Shown piece by piece: positions 18,586 to 25,545 of a stretch of DNA of 32,754 nucleotides (the first letter of the stretch is position 1; the number at the start of each line of letters is the position of its first letter). A program made the translations under genes and the position numbers. The stretch is from an uncultured Bacteroidales bacterium. GTDB lineage: Bacteria; Bacteroidota; Bacteroidia; Bacteroidales; FEN-979. The notes under the pieces were generated by a model, which saw nothing but the letters and a program-made list of their open reading frames with translations, ran no database searches and was not told the DNA's origin. Location: assembly GCA_903925275.1 (NCBI GenBank), contig CAIYES010000131.1, forward strand, positions 1 through 32,754, written 5' to 3'.

Positions 18586-20454
18586 ATGTCCACTGTCCTT
18601 CAAGTTGAAAATCTTGCCCGTTCCTATGGAGAAAAGAATCTGTTTGAAAATATTTCATTCGTTTTAAGCCAATCGCAAAAGGTGGCTTTGATAGCCAGAA
18701 ACGGTGCTGGTAAAAGCAGTCTGTTAAATATTATTGCCGGGCTTGAACCTTGCGATTCGGGCACTGTGACTATGTTTAACCGCAACTCCTTTGAATACCT
18801 GAAGCAGGAACCTGAAATGACCCTTGAGAATACTGTTTTTGAGGAGGTCTATTCCCATTCCAACGATATCCAGCGGGCAATTCTCACCTATGAACATGTT
18901 ATAAAGGGTAACGACAAGGATTTGATTCAAAATGCCATCGCACAGATGGATGCTATCCAGGGGTGGGAATATGAAACACGTGTCAGGCAAATCCTTACAC
19001 AACTTAAATTGCCCGATCTTGATCAGAAAATCAGTGAATTATCGGGTGGGCAGTTAAAACGTGTAGCCCTGGCAAAAGTGTTGATCACTGAACCAACTTT
19101 TCTGATCCTCGACGAGCCAACCAATCACCTTGATGTCGAGATGATTGAATGGCTGGAGGAGTACCTTTCAAAAAGCAGCATTACCCTGCTGATGGTGACC
19201 CACGACCGCTATTTTCTCGATCTGGTATGCAATGAGGTTCTGGAAATGGAGAATGCGGCCATTTACAGATATAAAGGAAATTACTCCTATTTCATAGAGA
19301 AGCAGGCTGAACGTCTTGATATTCAAAACAAGGAGACCGAACGGGCTCAGAATTTGATGCGGACAGAGCAGGAGTGGATGCGTCGCATGCCAAAAGCCCG
19401 AACCACCAAAGCCAAGGCCAGGATTGATAGTTTTTATGAGTTGCAGGAGAAGGCATCGAATAAAATTTTTGAAGAACGGATGAACCTGAACATCGAAGGG
19501 GTTCGCATGGGAAATAAAATTCTCGAAATCAATGATGTTTCTTTCAAATGGGGTGAACTGGCTATTTTGAAGGGATTCACCTACACCTTCAAACGTGGTG
19601 AAAAAGTCGGGATCGTCGGGAAAAACGGTTCGGGTAAATCCACCTTCCTCGATATCATCACCGGGAGAATCAGGCCACAGAAAGGCCACATCCAGACCGG
19701 TGAAACAATTCAGTACGGGTATTACAAACAGCAAGGGCTTGTCTTTAATGACCAGACAAAGGTGATCGATGTTGTGAAGGAAATTGCCGAAGTTGTCAGA
19801 ATCGGCAATGGTGATACCATTACGGCTGCTGCATTCCTCAATTATTTCATGTTTCCGTATCCATCGCATTTTCAACAGGTTTATAAACTGAGTGGAGGGG
19901 AGAAGCGAAGGCTTTATCTTGTTACTGTGCTCATGCGCAGCCCGAATTTTTTGATCCTCGACGAACCTACCAACGACCTTGATATTCTGACGCTCAATGT
20001 GCTGGAAGATTATCTCTCTTCTTTCAATGGTTGTGTGATCGTTGTGACCCATGACCGGTATTTTCTCGATAAGATCGTTGATCATCTGTTTGTATTTGAG
20101 GGCGATGGAATAATCAAGGATTTTCCCGGCAATTACACGCAGTACAAGTTTTGGCGTGATGAACTCAAGCGGAAAGCTCAACTGCAAAAACGCGTTGCGG
20201 TTCAAAAAACCGAAATTCCAAAACCGCCTTTGGTCACTTCCAATAAACTTTCTTTCAAAGAAAAACGTGAACTTGGCAATCTGGAGCAGGAGATAGCCGC
20301 ACTGGAAGAAGAAAAGTCCGCAATTGAGACCCGGCTGCAATCGGGAAACCTGACTCCTGCTGAACTGAAGCAACAATCGGAGCGGTGGGCAGCGATTATT
20401 CCTGACATTGAAACCAAGACCGAGCGCTGGATGGAACTCAGCGAAAGGGATTAA
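18586..20454 (+). CDS. ABC-F family ATP-binding protein (Uup-like)
   Basis: The 622-residue protein has two ABC domains and no membrane segments, so it is a translation-type ABC-F factor rather than a transporter. Domain 1 shows Walker A ARNGAGKSSL, signature ELSGGQLKRVALAK and Walker B LILDEPTNHLD. The linker at about 235-305 includes WMRRMPKARTTKAKARIDSF. Domain 2 shows GKNGSGKSTF, KLSGGEKRRLYLV and FLILDEPTNDLD. A charged coiled-coil tail (about 545-620) resembles the C-terminal domain of Uup. ABC-F proteins bind the ribosomal E site and relieve stalled translation; some give antibiotic resistance, but nothing here indicates that. It has its own promoter box and is followed by a 290-base gap before the tRNA. 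Confidence 0.94.
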   Translation: MSTVLQVENLARSYGEKNLFENISFVLSQSQKVALIARNGAGKSSLLNIIAGLEPCDSGTVTMFNRNSFEYLKQEPEMTLENTVFEEVYSHSNDIQRAILTYEHVIKGNDKDLIQNAIAQMDAIQGWEYETRVRQILTQLKLPDLDQKISELSGGQLKRVALAKVLITEPTFLILDEPTNHLDVEMIEWLEEYLSKSSITLLMVTHDRYFLDLVCNEVLEMENAAIYRYKGNYSYFIEKQAERLDIQNKETERAQNLMRTEQEWMRRMPKARTTKAKARIDSFYELQEKASNKIFEERMNLNIEGVRMGNKILEINDVSFKWGELAILKGFTYTFKRGEKVGIVGKNGSGKSTFLDIITGRIRPQKGHIQTGETIQYGYYKQQGLVFNDQTKVIDVVKEIAEVVRIGNGDTITAAAFLNYFMFPYPSHFQQVYKLSGGEKRRLYLVTVLMRSPNFLILDEPTNDLDILTLNVLEDYLSSFNGCVIVVTHDRYFLDKIVDHLFVFEGDGIIKDFPGNYTQYKFWRDELKRKAQLQKRVAVQKTEIPKPPLVTSNKLSFKEKRELGNLEQEIAALEEEKSAIETRLQSGNLTPAELKQQSERWAAIIPDIETKTERWMELSERD

Positions 20455-20745
20455 CAATCTGTTTCCATTAGTACGTGTGTGAAACAGCGGTACCAGGCAG
20501 GAATAAAAGTCAACTTTTTGATCAAGATCAGTCAGGCCGGGTGTTTTTGACCAAACGATGTTCCATGGCCGTTCAATTTATTTTTTTGTCTCACCAATGA
20601 AAACAGGGCTTAAAATGAATATATTTGCGGGCTGAAAGTTCATGGGTAAATAGGGGTGTTGCTGACATTTTTCTTTTTACAGCAATTTCAGAAAATGAAT
20701 TTTCAGGTGTGAATTAACAATGCAAAAATCGTTTTTGCAGTATTT
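20455..20745. other. Intergenic gap before tRNA-Gly
   Basis: I see no gene here. It contains a perfect TAnnTTTG box (TATATTTG, 20620-20627) that could be the tRNA promoter with a leader of about 110 bases, a TTGCTG/CAGCAA inverted repeat around 20660-20690, and the palindrome described at 20721-20739. Confidence 0.5.
20721..20739. repeat. Perfect 8-bp inverted repeat just upstream of tRNA-Gly
   Basis: TGCAAAAA and TTTTTGCA flank TCG, giving an exact inverted repeat that ends 6 bases before the mature tRNA 5' end. It could be an RNA hairpin in the tRNA leader, a protein-binding site, or chance. Confidence 0.5.
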
Positions 20746-20821
20746 GCGGTAGTAGCTCAGATGGTAGAGCATCAGCTTCCCAAGCTGAGGGTCGTGGGTT
20801 CGATCCCCATTTACCGCTCCA
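20746..20821 (+). tRNA. tRNA-Gly (anticodon CCC)
   Basis: The cloverleaf can be drawn by hand. The acceptor stem is GCGGTAG with TTACCGC (one G-T wobble), the D arm includes AGCTCAGATGGTAGAGC, and the anticodon stem TCAGC/GCTGA holds the loop TTCCCAA, so the anticodon is CCC. The T arm GTGGG-TTCGATC-CCCAT follows, with discriminator T and an encoded CCA. It reads Gly codon GGG. It is followed by a hairpin terminator, and the accessory region begins just downstream, so the 3' end is a likely integration site. Confidence 0.96.
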
Positions 20822-20832
20822 GTAAAATCAAG

Positions 20833-20860
20833 GGTTTCAGAATTTCTGAGACCTTTTTTT
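20833..20860 (+). terminator. Rho-independent terminator of tRNA-Gly
   Basis: The stem GGTTTCAG/CTGAGACC (8 bp with one wobble) and the 5-base loop AATTT are followed by seven T residues. It starts 12 bases after the tRNA 3' end. Confidence 0.8.
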
Positions 20861-20869
20861 ATGGCATGT

Positions 20870-20889
20870 GCCTACAAATACGCCTACAA
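20870..20889. repeat. Two direct GCCTACAA repeats, possible integrase arm sites
   Basis: GCCTACAA occurs at 20870-20877 and again at 20882-20889, with a 12-base period. Short direct repeats close to a tRNA 3' end are typical of tyrosine integrase arm-type sites at att ends. There is no integrase gene in the window, so this is inference from position and pattern. Confidence 0.3.
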
Positions 20890-20941
20890 CCAGAGTAAGT
20901 TTTCATTGTGTCAGATATGGTAATATTTAGTGTGAGAAAAT

Positions 20942-20985
20942 AAAAAAAAAGGTTCCCAAAGTGGTACTTATCCACCTGGGAACCC
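20942..20985 (-). terminator. Strong terminator hairpin for leftward transcription
   Basis: On the minus strand GGTTCCC/GGGAACC plus an inner GTGG/CCAC helix form the stem, followed by a run of nine T residues. It lies just past the stop of the DUF932 remnant (21000), so it probably once ended that gene's transcript and may still end the leftward operon. Confidence 0.8.
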
Positions 20986-20999
20986 TTTCTGACACTATT

Positions 21000-21146
21000 C
21001 TATAACTTCATCAGCCTGTCAAAAACTCTCTGAGAATATTGGGCCGACAATCCTCCCAAAACAATTGATTTCATCTTCACCTCATCATTCCGGAAATTCT
21101 TTACTCTCTGGAATTAGCCAGCCACAGAATAGGATACACCAATGTT
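21000..21146 (-). pseudogene. Truncated DUF932 gene remnant (C-terminal end only)
   Basis: The minus strand encodes FQRVKNFRNDEVKMKSIVLG and continues GLSAQYSQRVFDRLMKL, ending with TAG at 21000-21002. This is a close copy of the last 40 or so residues of the intact DUF932 gene at 22092-23069 (FQNVKNFSSEEVKMKSIVLG...KLLKY). The reading frame carries a TAA where the intact copy has the tyrosine of SMAGYFQ. Similarity stops abruptly near 21146; the sequence beyond matches no other part of the gene. So this is the tail of a second, diverged copy left by deletion or element replacement. Between it and the next terminator (21147-21401) I see no gene, only AT-rich sequence with a short CCTTGTCC run. 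Confidence 0.85.
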
Positions 21147-21401
21147 AGCCAAACAAACGATCTTTCACATGGAAGAGTAATAATTTGATCTGTTTTTTAC
21201 ATAAGAGTTTATTTGGTTAAAGCAAATTCCCAAAATATATAATATATCCTTATCCTTGTCCTTGTCCATTTATATTAAAGAAATAGATAGTAACCACAAG
21301 ACTATCATTTCAACGTACAATATATAACCAAAAACACTCATCCAAGTGTAGGTGACAGTCTCAAATACTATAACATGCCTCAGCCTTCAAAATAGAGTTT
21401 T

Positions 21402-21435
21402 AAAAAAAAGGAACACCTCACGGATGAGATGTTCC
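21402..21435 (-). terminator. Terminator of the 121-residue gene
   Basis: An 11-bp stem (GGAACACCTCA/TGAGATGTTCC on the plus strand, 4-base loop) sits beside an eight-base A run. The single non-Watson-Crick position is a C-A mismatch in plus-strand RNA but a G-U wobble in minus-strand RNA. This shows that the minus strand is the transcribed one, where the A run becomes the T tract. It is 18 bases after the stop at 21454. Confidence 0.85.
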
Positions 21436-21453
21436 CTTGAAAGGCAATAACAG

Positions 21454-21819
21454 TTATTGCTTAACTGGATTTGCAGGAGAAGCGATAGGCCCTGAGAAAA
21501 CAGCATTGGTATACTTTTCACCCTCGCCGGACTTTGAAACGGTTACATTGAAACGCTGACCAATGTAACCTTCAAAGTCTTTGTCAGTTCTTACCGGTAT
21601 GACAGTGCCATTGTCGAGTTCTGTCATGACCTCAAGAACTCCGAAAAGTTCCCCGGCATGGTTGCCGTTGCGTGCTTTGAATTGCCTGAAGGTTGCAATA
21701 CCTTTGATAATACCGGCATAATTGCCCGCTGCAATGTTAATCTGATTAACTGACTGAAGCAAAGTACCTGAAAATCCGAGTAATTGACCTTTTAACAGGT
21801 CGTTAATACATTTTTCCAT
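21454..21819 (-). CDS. Hypothetical protein, 121 residues
   Basis: I do not recognise this protein. The ORF track starts at 21876, but the first 19 residues of that frame are unlike a protein start and overlap another open frame. The ATG at 21819 (MEKCINDLLKGQLLGFSG) has an AT-rich leader and begins a coherent helix. The middle contains FKARNGNHAGELFGVLEVMTELDNGTVIPV and a C-terminal beta-rich part with YIGQRFNVTVSKSGEG. No signal peptide or membrane helix is seen. It is the last intact gene of the leftward element module and is followed by a good terminator. A structural or DNA-associated role would be a guess. Confidence 0.75.
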   Translation of the reverse strand: MEKCINDLLKGQLLGFSGTLLQSVNQINIAAGNYAGIIKGIATFRQFKARNGNHAGELFGVLEVMTELDNGTVIPVRTDKDFEGYIGQRFNVTVSKSGEGEKYTNAVFSGPIASPANPVKQ

Positions 21820-21842
21820 TTTACTAATTATTAAATTTATAA

Positions 21843-22036
21843 CTATGTGAATTTTACCCAATAGAAACGGAGGCAACCGCCACCGCCCCTTTTAGGATTA
21901 AAATCCGACGGGGTTATCTTTTGGGGTACCCTGTCGTACTCTTGGGCCGTCGATCTTTTATCAAATAGATGTTCAATGGGGATGTATCTGGGAAATGTAA
22001 GTATAGTATAATGATCTTAGGAACGTATTGAAGCAT
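21843..22036 (-). other. Possible small frameshifted ORF upstream of the 121-residue gene
   Basis: Between DUF932 and the 121-residue gene, two overlapping minus-strand frames look coding-like. One starts with ATG at 22036 (MLQYVPKIIILYLHFP) and stops at 21914. The other is open for 57 codons without a start, from 22016 to a stop at 21843, and reads IPIEHLFDKRSTAQEYDRVP and later FNPKRGGGGCLRFYW. A heptamer T-TTC-CCA (21995-21989) in the first frame would allow a -1 shift into the second, giving a 64-residue product. It may equally be a decayed small gene or chance. The segment is richer in GC than its neighbours. Confidence 0.3.
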
Positions 22037-22091
22037 TATCTCCCCAGAGTGGTAGAATTAACCCGACCCCGAGGAGAAAGTGCCTCAAATA

Positions 22092-23069
22092 TCAATATTT
22101 AAGAAGTTTATCAAAAACTCGCTGGCTATACTGAGCAGACAATCCACCAAGAACAATGGATTTCATCTTCACCTCTTCAGAACTGAAGTTCTTTACGTTC
22201 TGGAAATAGCCAGCCATACTATTATACACCCCAAATCCATTCCCGCGAATACTGTCTATCTCAGAAGCCTGGTGGTAGTAATTGACCACCCCCTCCACCA
22301 TATTCGCCTTACGAGTGGATAGTTCAATGTTTCCGGTAAGTGCAAGTGTTTTCAATTCTTCCTTATTCAGGAACGCTCTGGTGATTATTGATTTCATGTC
22401 CCGGTCCGTCACCTTCTTATCATATAGCAGCCGAAAAGCTACTTCCAGTTTATCCAGGTATTCTGAATGCATGCCCATGACCAATGCTGCCTCAACAAAC
22501 CGTTCCTTTACATTCTGGGTATGCTTAATAAACACCCTGTTGGTGTTATTGTTGAAGGCAGCATTGAGCGTATTCTGGCACACAACCCTGACAGGGGTAA
22601 AGAATGCCGTAATAGCCATTGAGCCATCATGTGAGGAACAAAGAACCAGGTAATTTTCAATGGGGCCATCCCTACCAATGACAATCTGCTTTGGTAGTTT
22701 GGCGGTGATGAATAACACTCCGCCCTTTCCAAGGCAACCGGCAGTCTCGTAAATTGCCTGGCCCTGTCCAACAATCTGGTCAAAGAATGAGAATACATCA
22801 CGGTTCTGGACGATGGTATAATCTTTACCAACCATGCCCAGCACGTCGTTGTTATCTTCCCTGACCGTTGCGAAGTAATCCGGAACATCAAGCCCTCGTT
22901 CAGTAAAGAGCTTTTGTTTTTCGACTGTAAAGTCCAGTCCACCAAACTCAATGGCTTCCTGGGCCGTGAATATATGATCCAGGATTTGGCCCAACTTATG
23001 CCAAGCAGGTTCTTTGGCACTTACAAACGAATACCTTTGGGAATCGTTGTTGAAATTCAAATTATGCAT
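22092..23069 (-). CDS. DUF932 phage/plasmid-related protein (TIGR03299-like)
   Basis: The 325-residue product matches the DUF932 family found on phages, plasmids and integrative elements. Family landmarks are the start with FVSAKEPAWHKLGQ, the VGKDYTIVQNRDVFSFFDQI region, GGVLFITAKLP, the central YLVLCSSHDGSMAITAFFTPVRVVCQNTL and the C-terminal FQNVKNFSSEEVKMKSIVLGG. Its biochemical role is unknown; it is usually near replication or recombination genes. Its ATG overlaps the rha stop by 8 bases, so the two are translationally coupled. A decayed partial second copy lies at 21000-21146, so this gene has been duplicated or the site has received related elements more than once. Confidence 0.9.
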   Translation of the reverse strand: MHNLNFNNDSQRYSFVSAKEPAWHKLGQILDHIFTAQEAIEFGGLDFTVEKQKLFTERGLDVPDYFATVREDNNDVLGMVGKDYTIVQNRDVFSFFDQIVGQGQAIYETAGCLGKGGVLFITAKLPKQIVIGRDGPIENYLVLCSSHDGSMAITAFFTPVRVVCQNTLNAAFNNNTNRVFIKHTQNVKERFVEAALVMGMHSEYLDKLEVAFRLLYDKKVTDRDMKSIITRAFLNKEELKTLALTGNIELSTRKANMVEGVVNYYHQASEIDSIRGNGFGVYNSMAGYFQNVKNFSSEEVKMKSIVLGGLSAQYSQRVFDKLLKY

Positions 23070-23727
23070 GTTGATTGATTGTTAATATTTTTAAATCAAA
23101 TAGGTCATGTTTAATTAATCCGAGTTGCTTGGAATTCAATCTATTATTGGTTTGTTGAAGGCGAAGTATGTCATGTAAACGAAGAAATCTATTCAACTTT
23201 ATTGCTGATGTTCCAAGTCCCTGTGCAATTTGAGTGGTTGTAAGTTTTGAACTTGAACTTAACCCACTTTTTGCATCGTCTATTATTGGAGCCTGTTTTT
23301 CGAGCTGAGTATTTGCCTCCAGGAGTTTATTTGAGGTTTCTGAATAATTTGCTTGAAGTTGTTTGAAATCTTCAATAGCATATTTATATCCCCTGGCAAT
23401 GATTGATGCCCGATCGTTAAGAAGTTCATAGTTTTTGTTAAAAGATTTAATGAATTTTTCTTTAAATTCTGCTGCTTTTTTCCCAGTATATCCCATTACT
23501 AAGAATGAAAATCCATCTCTAGTAATAATGTACATAGGTTGTGTTTTCCCTCTTGAATCAACATAATCTCGCTCCTGAAAATTCAGGAGTCGAAATTCAT
23601 CACTACATTCAAGTTTTTTAATATCCTGAAGTACATTATCATGTCTCTTTTCAAACACTTCAGCAATTATTAACGATGTTGTATGGATTCCATGAGGTTT
23701 ATCCATTAATACAATTTCATTTTCCAT
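23062..23727 (-). CDS. Rha-family phage regulatory protein with truncated KilAC/ANT-like domain
   Basis: The ORF track starts at 23838, but ATG 23727 (MENEIVLMDKPHGIHTTSLI) matches the start of Rha proteins, giving 221 residues. The N-terminal domain shows IIAEVFEKRHDNVLQDIKKLE, FQERDYVDSRGKTQPMYIIT and RDGFSFLVMGYTGKKAAEFK, the Rha signature. After a coiled-coil stretch (about 110-150), the C-terminus TTTQIAQGLGTSAIKLNRFL resembles the start of the KilAC/phage antirepressor DNA-binding domain, here short. Such proteins modulate phage repressors or host regulation in temperate phages. The 135-base gap upstream carries an imperfect palindrome that could be a control site. The gene marks this region as phage-related. 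Confidence 0.88.
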   Translation of the reverse strand: MENEIVLMDKPHGIHTTSLIIAEVFEKRHDNVLQDIKKLECSDEFRLLNFQERDYVDSRGKTQPMYIITRDGFSFLVMGYTGKKAAEFKEKFIKSFNKNYELLNDRASIIARGYKYAIEDFKQLQANYSETSNKLLEANTQLEKQAPIIDDAKSGLSSSSKLTTTQIAQGLGTSAIKLNRFLRLHDILRLQQTNNRLNSKQLGLIKHDLFDLKILTINQHA

Positions 23728-23777
23728 AAATTTGGACTTATGTGTGAGTACTATATCCGTAGCCCTCCTGTCAGGTG

Positions 23778-23802
23778 ATCCCGCCATTATATAGCGGTGG
23801 AT
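23778..23802. promoter_or_regulatory. Imperfect palindrome upstream of rha-like gene
   Basis: ATCC-CGC and GCG-GT-GGAT flank an AT-only centre (ATTATATA), with a two-base bulge. It lies 50 bases before the preferred rha start, in the only sizeable gap of the central operon. The shape fits an operator or promoter region; there is no direct proof. Confidence 0.25.
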
Positions 23803-23862
23803 TGTTGAAATAGAAATTATCAGCTTCAACTGCAACAAGTCCCTTAATAGGTTTAACGATTT

Positions 23863-24867
23863 TTATACTTCGATGGTCTCATTTCGCTTCTGGCAATCCA
23901 GGATCGGGCAGGTTGCACACACTTTTGGAATAGCTTGCATCGGCCAGCCTGATCTTTCCCATCCAAGGATGGTTTCAACAACCCATTTGATTGTGCGTTG
24001 AAGTTCATTCAAGCGAATACTGGCTTTGGCAGCTTTCTGAGGATCGGGATCATTGATGTCCGTGATGATCGGGATATCCTTAAACCCTGCATTATCCCTT
24101 TTATAATCAAAGACCAGGTAAACAAAAGGTCTTCCAAAGATTTGCCGGTACATCATTGCTTCGGTAAAATCAGCCATCTCCATATTCCCCCAGGGAGTGC
24201 CATGAAACAATCCGTTACTGAATGATTCAACGACATCCTTGTCCTTGGTCAGTTTCAGGTCAATGGTAGCCGAGGGAAAGGAGTATCCGGGAGTTGTAAT
24301 CGGTGAAACGAAATCCAAGGTGCCATCGAGAAAAACAGGAATTTTCCAGTTGTGGTCCGGATCAACCCAGCGGCGCTTATGGTAAACCTGAGTATGGTTC
24401 TGATCGATTGCCAGACCATAATCTTGTTTCACCTTGAAGAATAGTTCTACAGCCATGTCAATCCTGTCATGGTCTGCAAGTTTAGCCCCTGTTTTCTTAT
24501 GCCGTGGGAGGTCAATAGTCTCACTACCATCAGCAGATAACCCAAGGCATTTGCTCTCAAAATACAACCCCTTGATCATTGAATCCGAAGGTGGTGATAC
24601 AATATCCCGAAGCAGTGAGACATGGTAAACTTTGTATGGGCATACCGGGTATGGTTCTCCTTTATGGATCAGCTGCCGGATAAGTGATTTAGAAACACGG
24701 ATAGCAGTTATCTTTCCTGTTTCCGCTGAAAGGTCGATCTTTGAAGGTAGTTTATCGTTACTGATTACCTCATTGATCTTTTCCACCGGCAGACCGATGA
24801 TCTGGTTGAACAGCCCTACAAATACATTGAACGGGCTATCCCGAATAACTTCATACCTGGGCAGCAT
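23863..24867 (-). CDS. Cas4-like PD-(D/E)XK nuclease with probable 4Fe-4S cluster
   Basis: The protein has the layout of RecB/Cas4-type iron-sulphur exonucleases. Near residue 76 is YPVCPYKVYHVSLL, the usual first cysteine followed by a P-x-x-Y helix. Mid-protein VFLDGTLDFV and SATIDLKLTKD supply the catalytic Asp and D-x-K of the PD-(D/E)XK core, and FTEAMMYRQIFG gives the following helix with a Q. Near the end CATCPILDC supplies the other three cysteines. Such enzymes process DNA ends in recombination or replication. No cas1, cas2 or CRISPR array is present, so this is a stand-alone version. The ORF track begins at a TTG (24873); ATG 24867 gives 334 residues. Its start overlaps the upstream gene's end. 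Confidence 0.85.
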   Translation of the reverse strand: MLPRYEVIRDSPFNVFVGLFNQIIGLPVEKINEVISNDKLPSKIDLSAETGKITAIRVSKSLIRQLIHKGEPYPVCPYKVYHVSLLRDIVSPPSDSMIKGLYFESKCLGLSADGSETIDLPRHKKTGAKLADHDRIDMAVELFFKVKQDYGLAIDQNHTQVYHKRRWVDPDHNWKIPVFLDGTLDFVSPITTPGYSFPSATIDLKLTKDKDVVESFSNGLFHGTPWGNMEMADFTEAMMYRQIFGRPFVYLVFDYKRDNAGFKDIPIITDINDPDPQKAAKASIRLNELQRTIKWVVETILGWERSGWPMQAIPKVCATCPILDCQKRNETIEV

Positions 24868-25498
24868 GACCAATCTGTTTAAGAGGTCTTAAAAGTGCCT
24901 CTGCAGACTCAATTACCTGTTCCATCCGGGTAATTCCAAGGCCGGTGAAGGGTATGCATTCCACGGCAAGCTGCAGGGCATAATACCTCCTGGAAACGAT
25001 ATCACGCATGTGAGGATCATTCTCCAGGACATTGGACAATACCCAGTTGTTATAGATGGTGGCAAGAGTATTGACATCTTCAATGGAACGGGGAGAGATA
25101 CCAGCATTGGTATAATGCTGCCGGGCGATGGTCTGGCACATCGAAAATGCGATCCTTCTTACGACTCCGGGATCATTGTATGATTTGCCGTTTCCATTTC
25201 CATTCCCATTCCCGTTGCCATTCCCGTTCCCGTTTCCCGGAATTCCTCCAAAAGGTTCCAGTTTCTTTACCTTGGTGATATGATTGGAGCCATTGGGGGT
25301 CAGGGATAGTTCGTAGGTGACTGCGGTTCCCGGCAGTAATGGATAAACATCCTTTTCTGACCCGCAGCTTCCGCTAACCCCATCTTCAAAGATGATGGTG
25401 AACCCATAGTTTGTTTTGCCTGTGAACTTGTTCTGCCATGCCTTATGGATGCCGTTCTGCATCTGCGGCGTGACGCTTTTAATAATTGACTGTGCCAT
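24851..25498 (-). CDS. Hypothetical protein with (GN)8 linker; possible OB-fold N-terminus
   Basis: I do not recognise the family. Residues 1-85 look like a compact beta domain (NKFTGKTNYGFTIIFEDGV, GTAVTYELSLTPNG), which could be an OB fold, although this is a weak inference. Residues 88-104 are an uninterrupted Gly-Asn repeat, a flexible linker. Residues 110-215 are helical (RRIAFSMCQTIARQH, VSRRYYALQLAVECIPF). The two-domain design with a flexible linker, and the place between the helicase and the Cas4-like nuclease, would fit a single-strand DNA-binding or recombination mediator role. The gene overlaps the nuclease start by 17 bases. Confidence 0.8.
   Translation of the reverse strand: MAQSIIKSVTPQMQNGIHKAWQNKFTGKTNYGFTIIFEDGVSGSCGSEKDVYPLLPGTAVTYELSLTPNGSNHITKVKKLEPFGGIPGNGNGNGNGNGNGNGNGKSYNDPGVVRRIAFSMCQTIARQHYTNAGISPRSIEDVNTLATIYNNWVLSNVLENDPHMRDIVSRRYYALQLAVECIPFTGLGITRMEQVIESAEALLRPLKQIGHAAQV
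25187..25237. repeat. Hexanucleotide-type microsatellite encoding (GN)8
   Basis: Seventeen codons alternate GGN and AAY on the minus strand, with both GGA/GGG/GGC and AAC/AAT used. The DNA repeats imperfectly every 6 bases. It can expand or contract by slippage without a frameshift. Confidence 0.85.
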
Positions 25499-25545
25499 GT
25501 TTTTTAAAAATTAGCATATGTATTAAATTTTGATTTTTGGTAGGG

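Noticed and set aside
19168-20457. 429-codon minus-strand ORF antisense to the ABC-F gene
   Set aside because: It lies wholly opposite a clear ABC-F gene with both ATP-binding domains intact. Its peptide has no recognisable motif and is a codon-bias shadow.
23863-24867. CRISPR-Cas locus, because of the Cas4-like protein
   Set aside because: No cas1, cas2, effector genes or repeat array occur in the window; phages and mobile elements often carry such nucleases alone.
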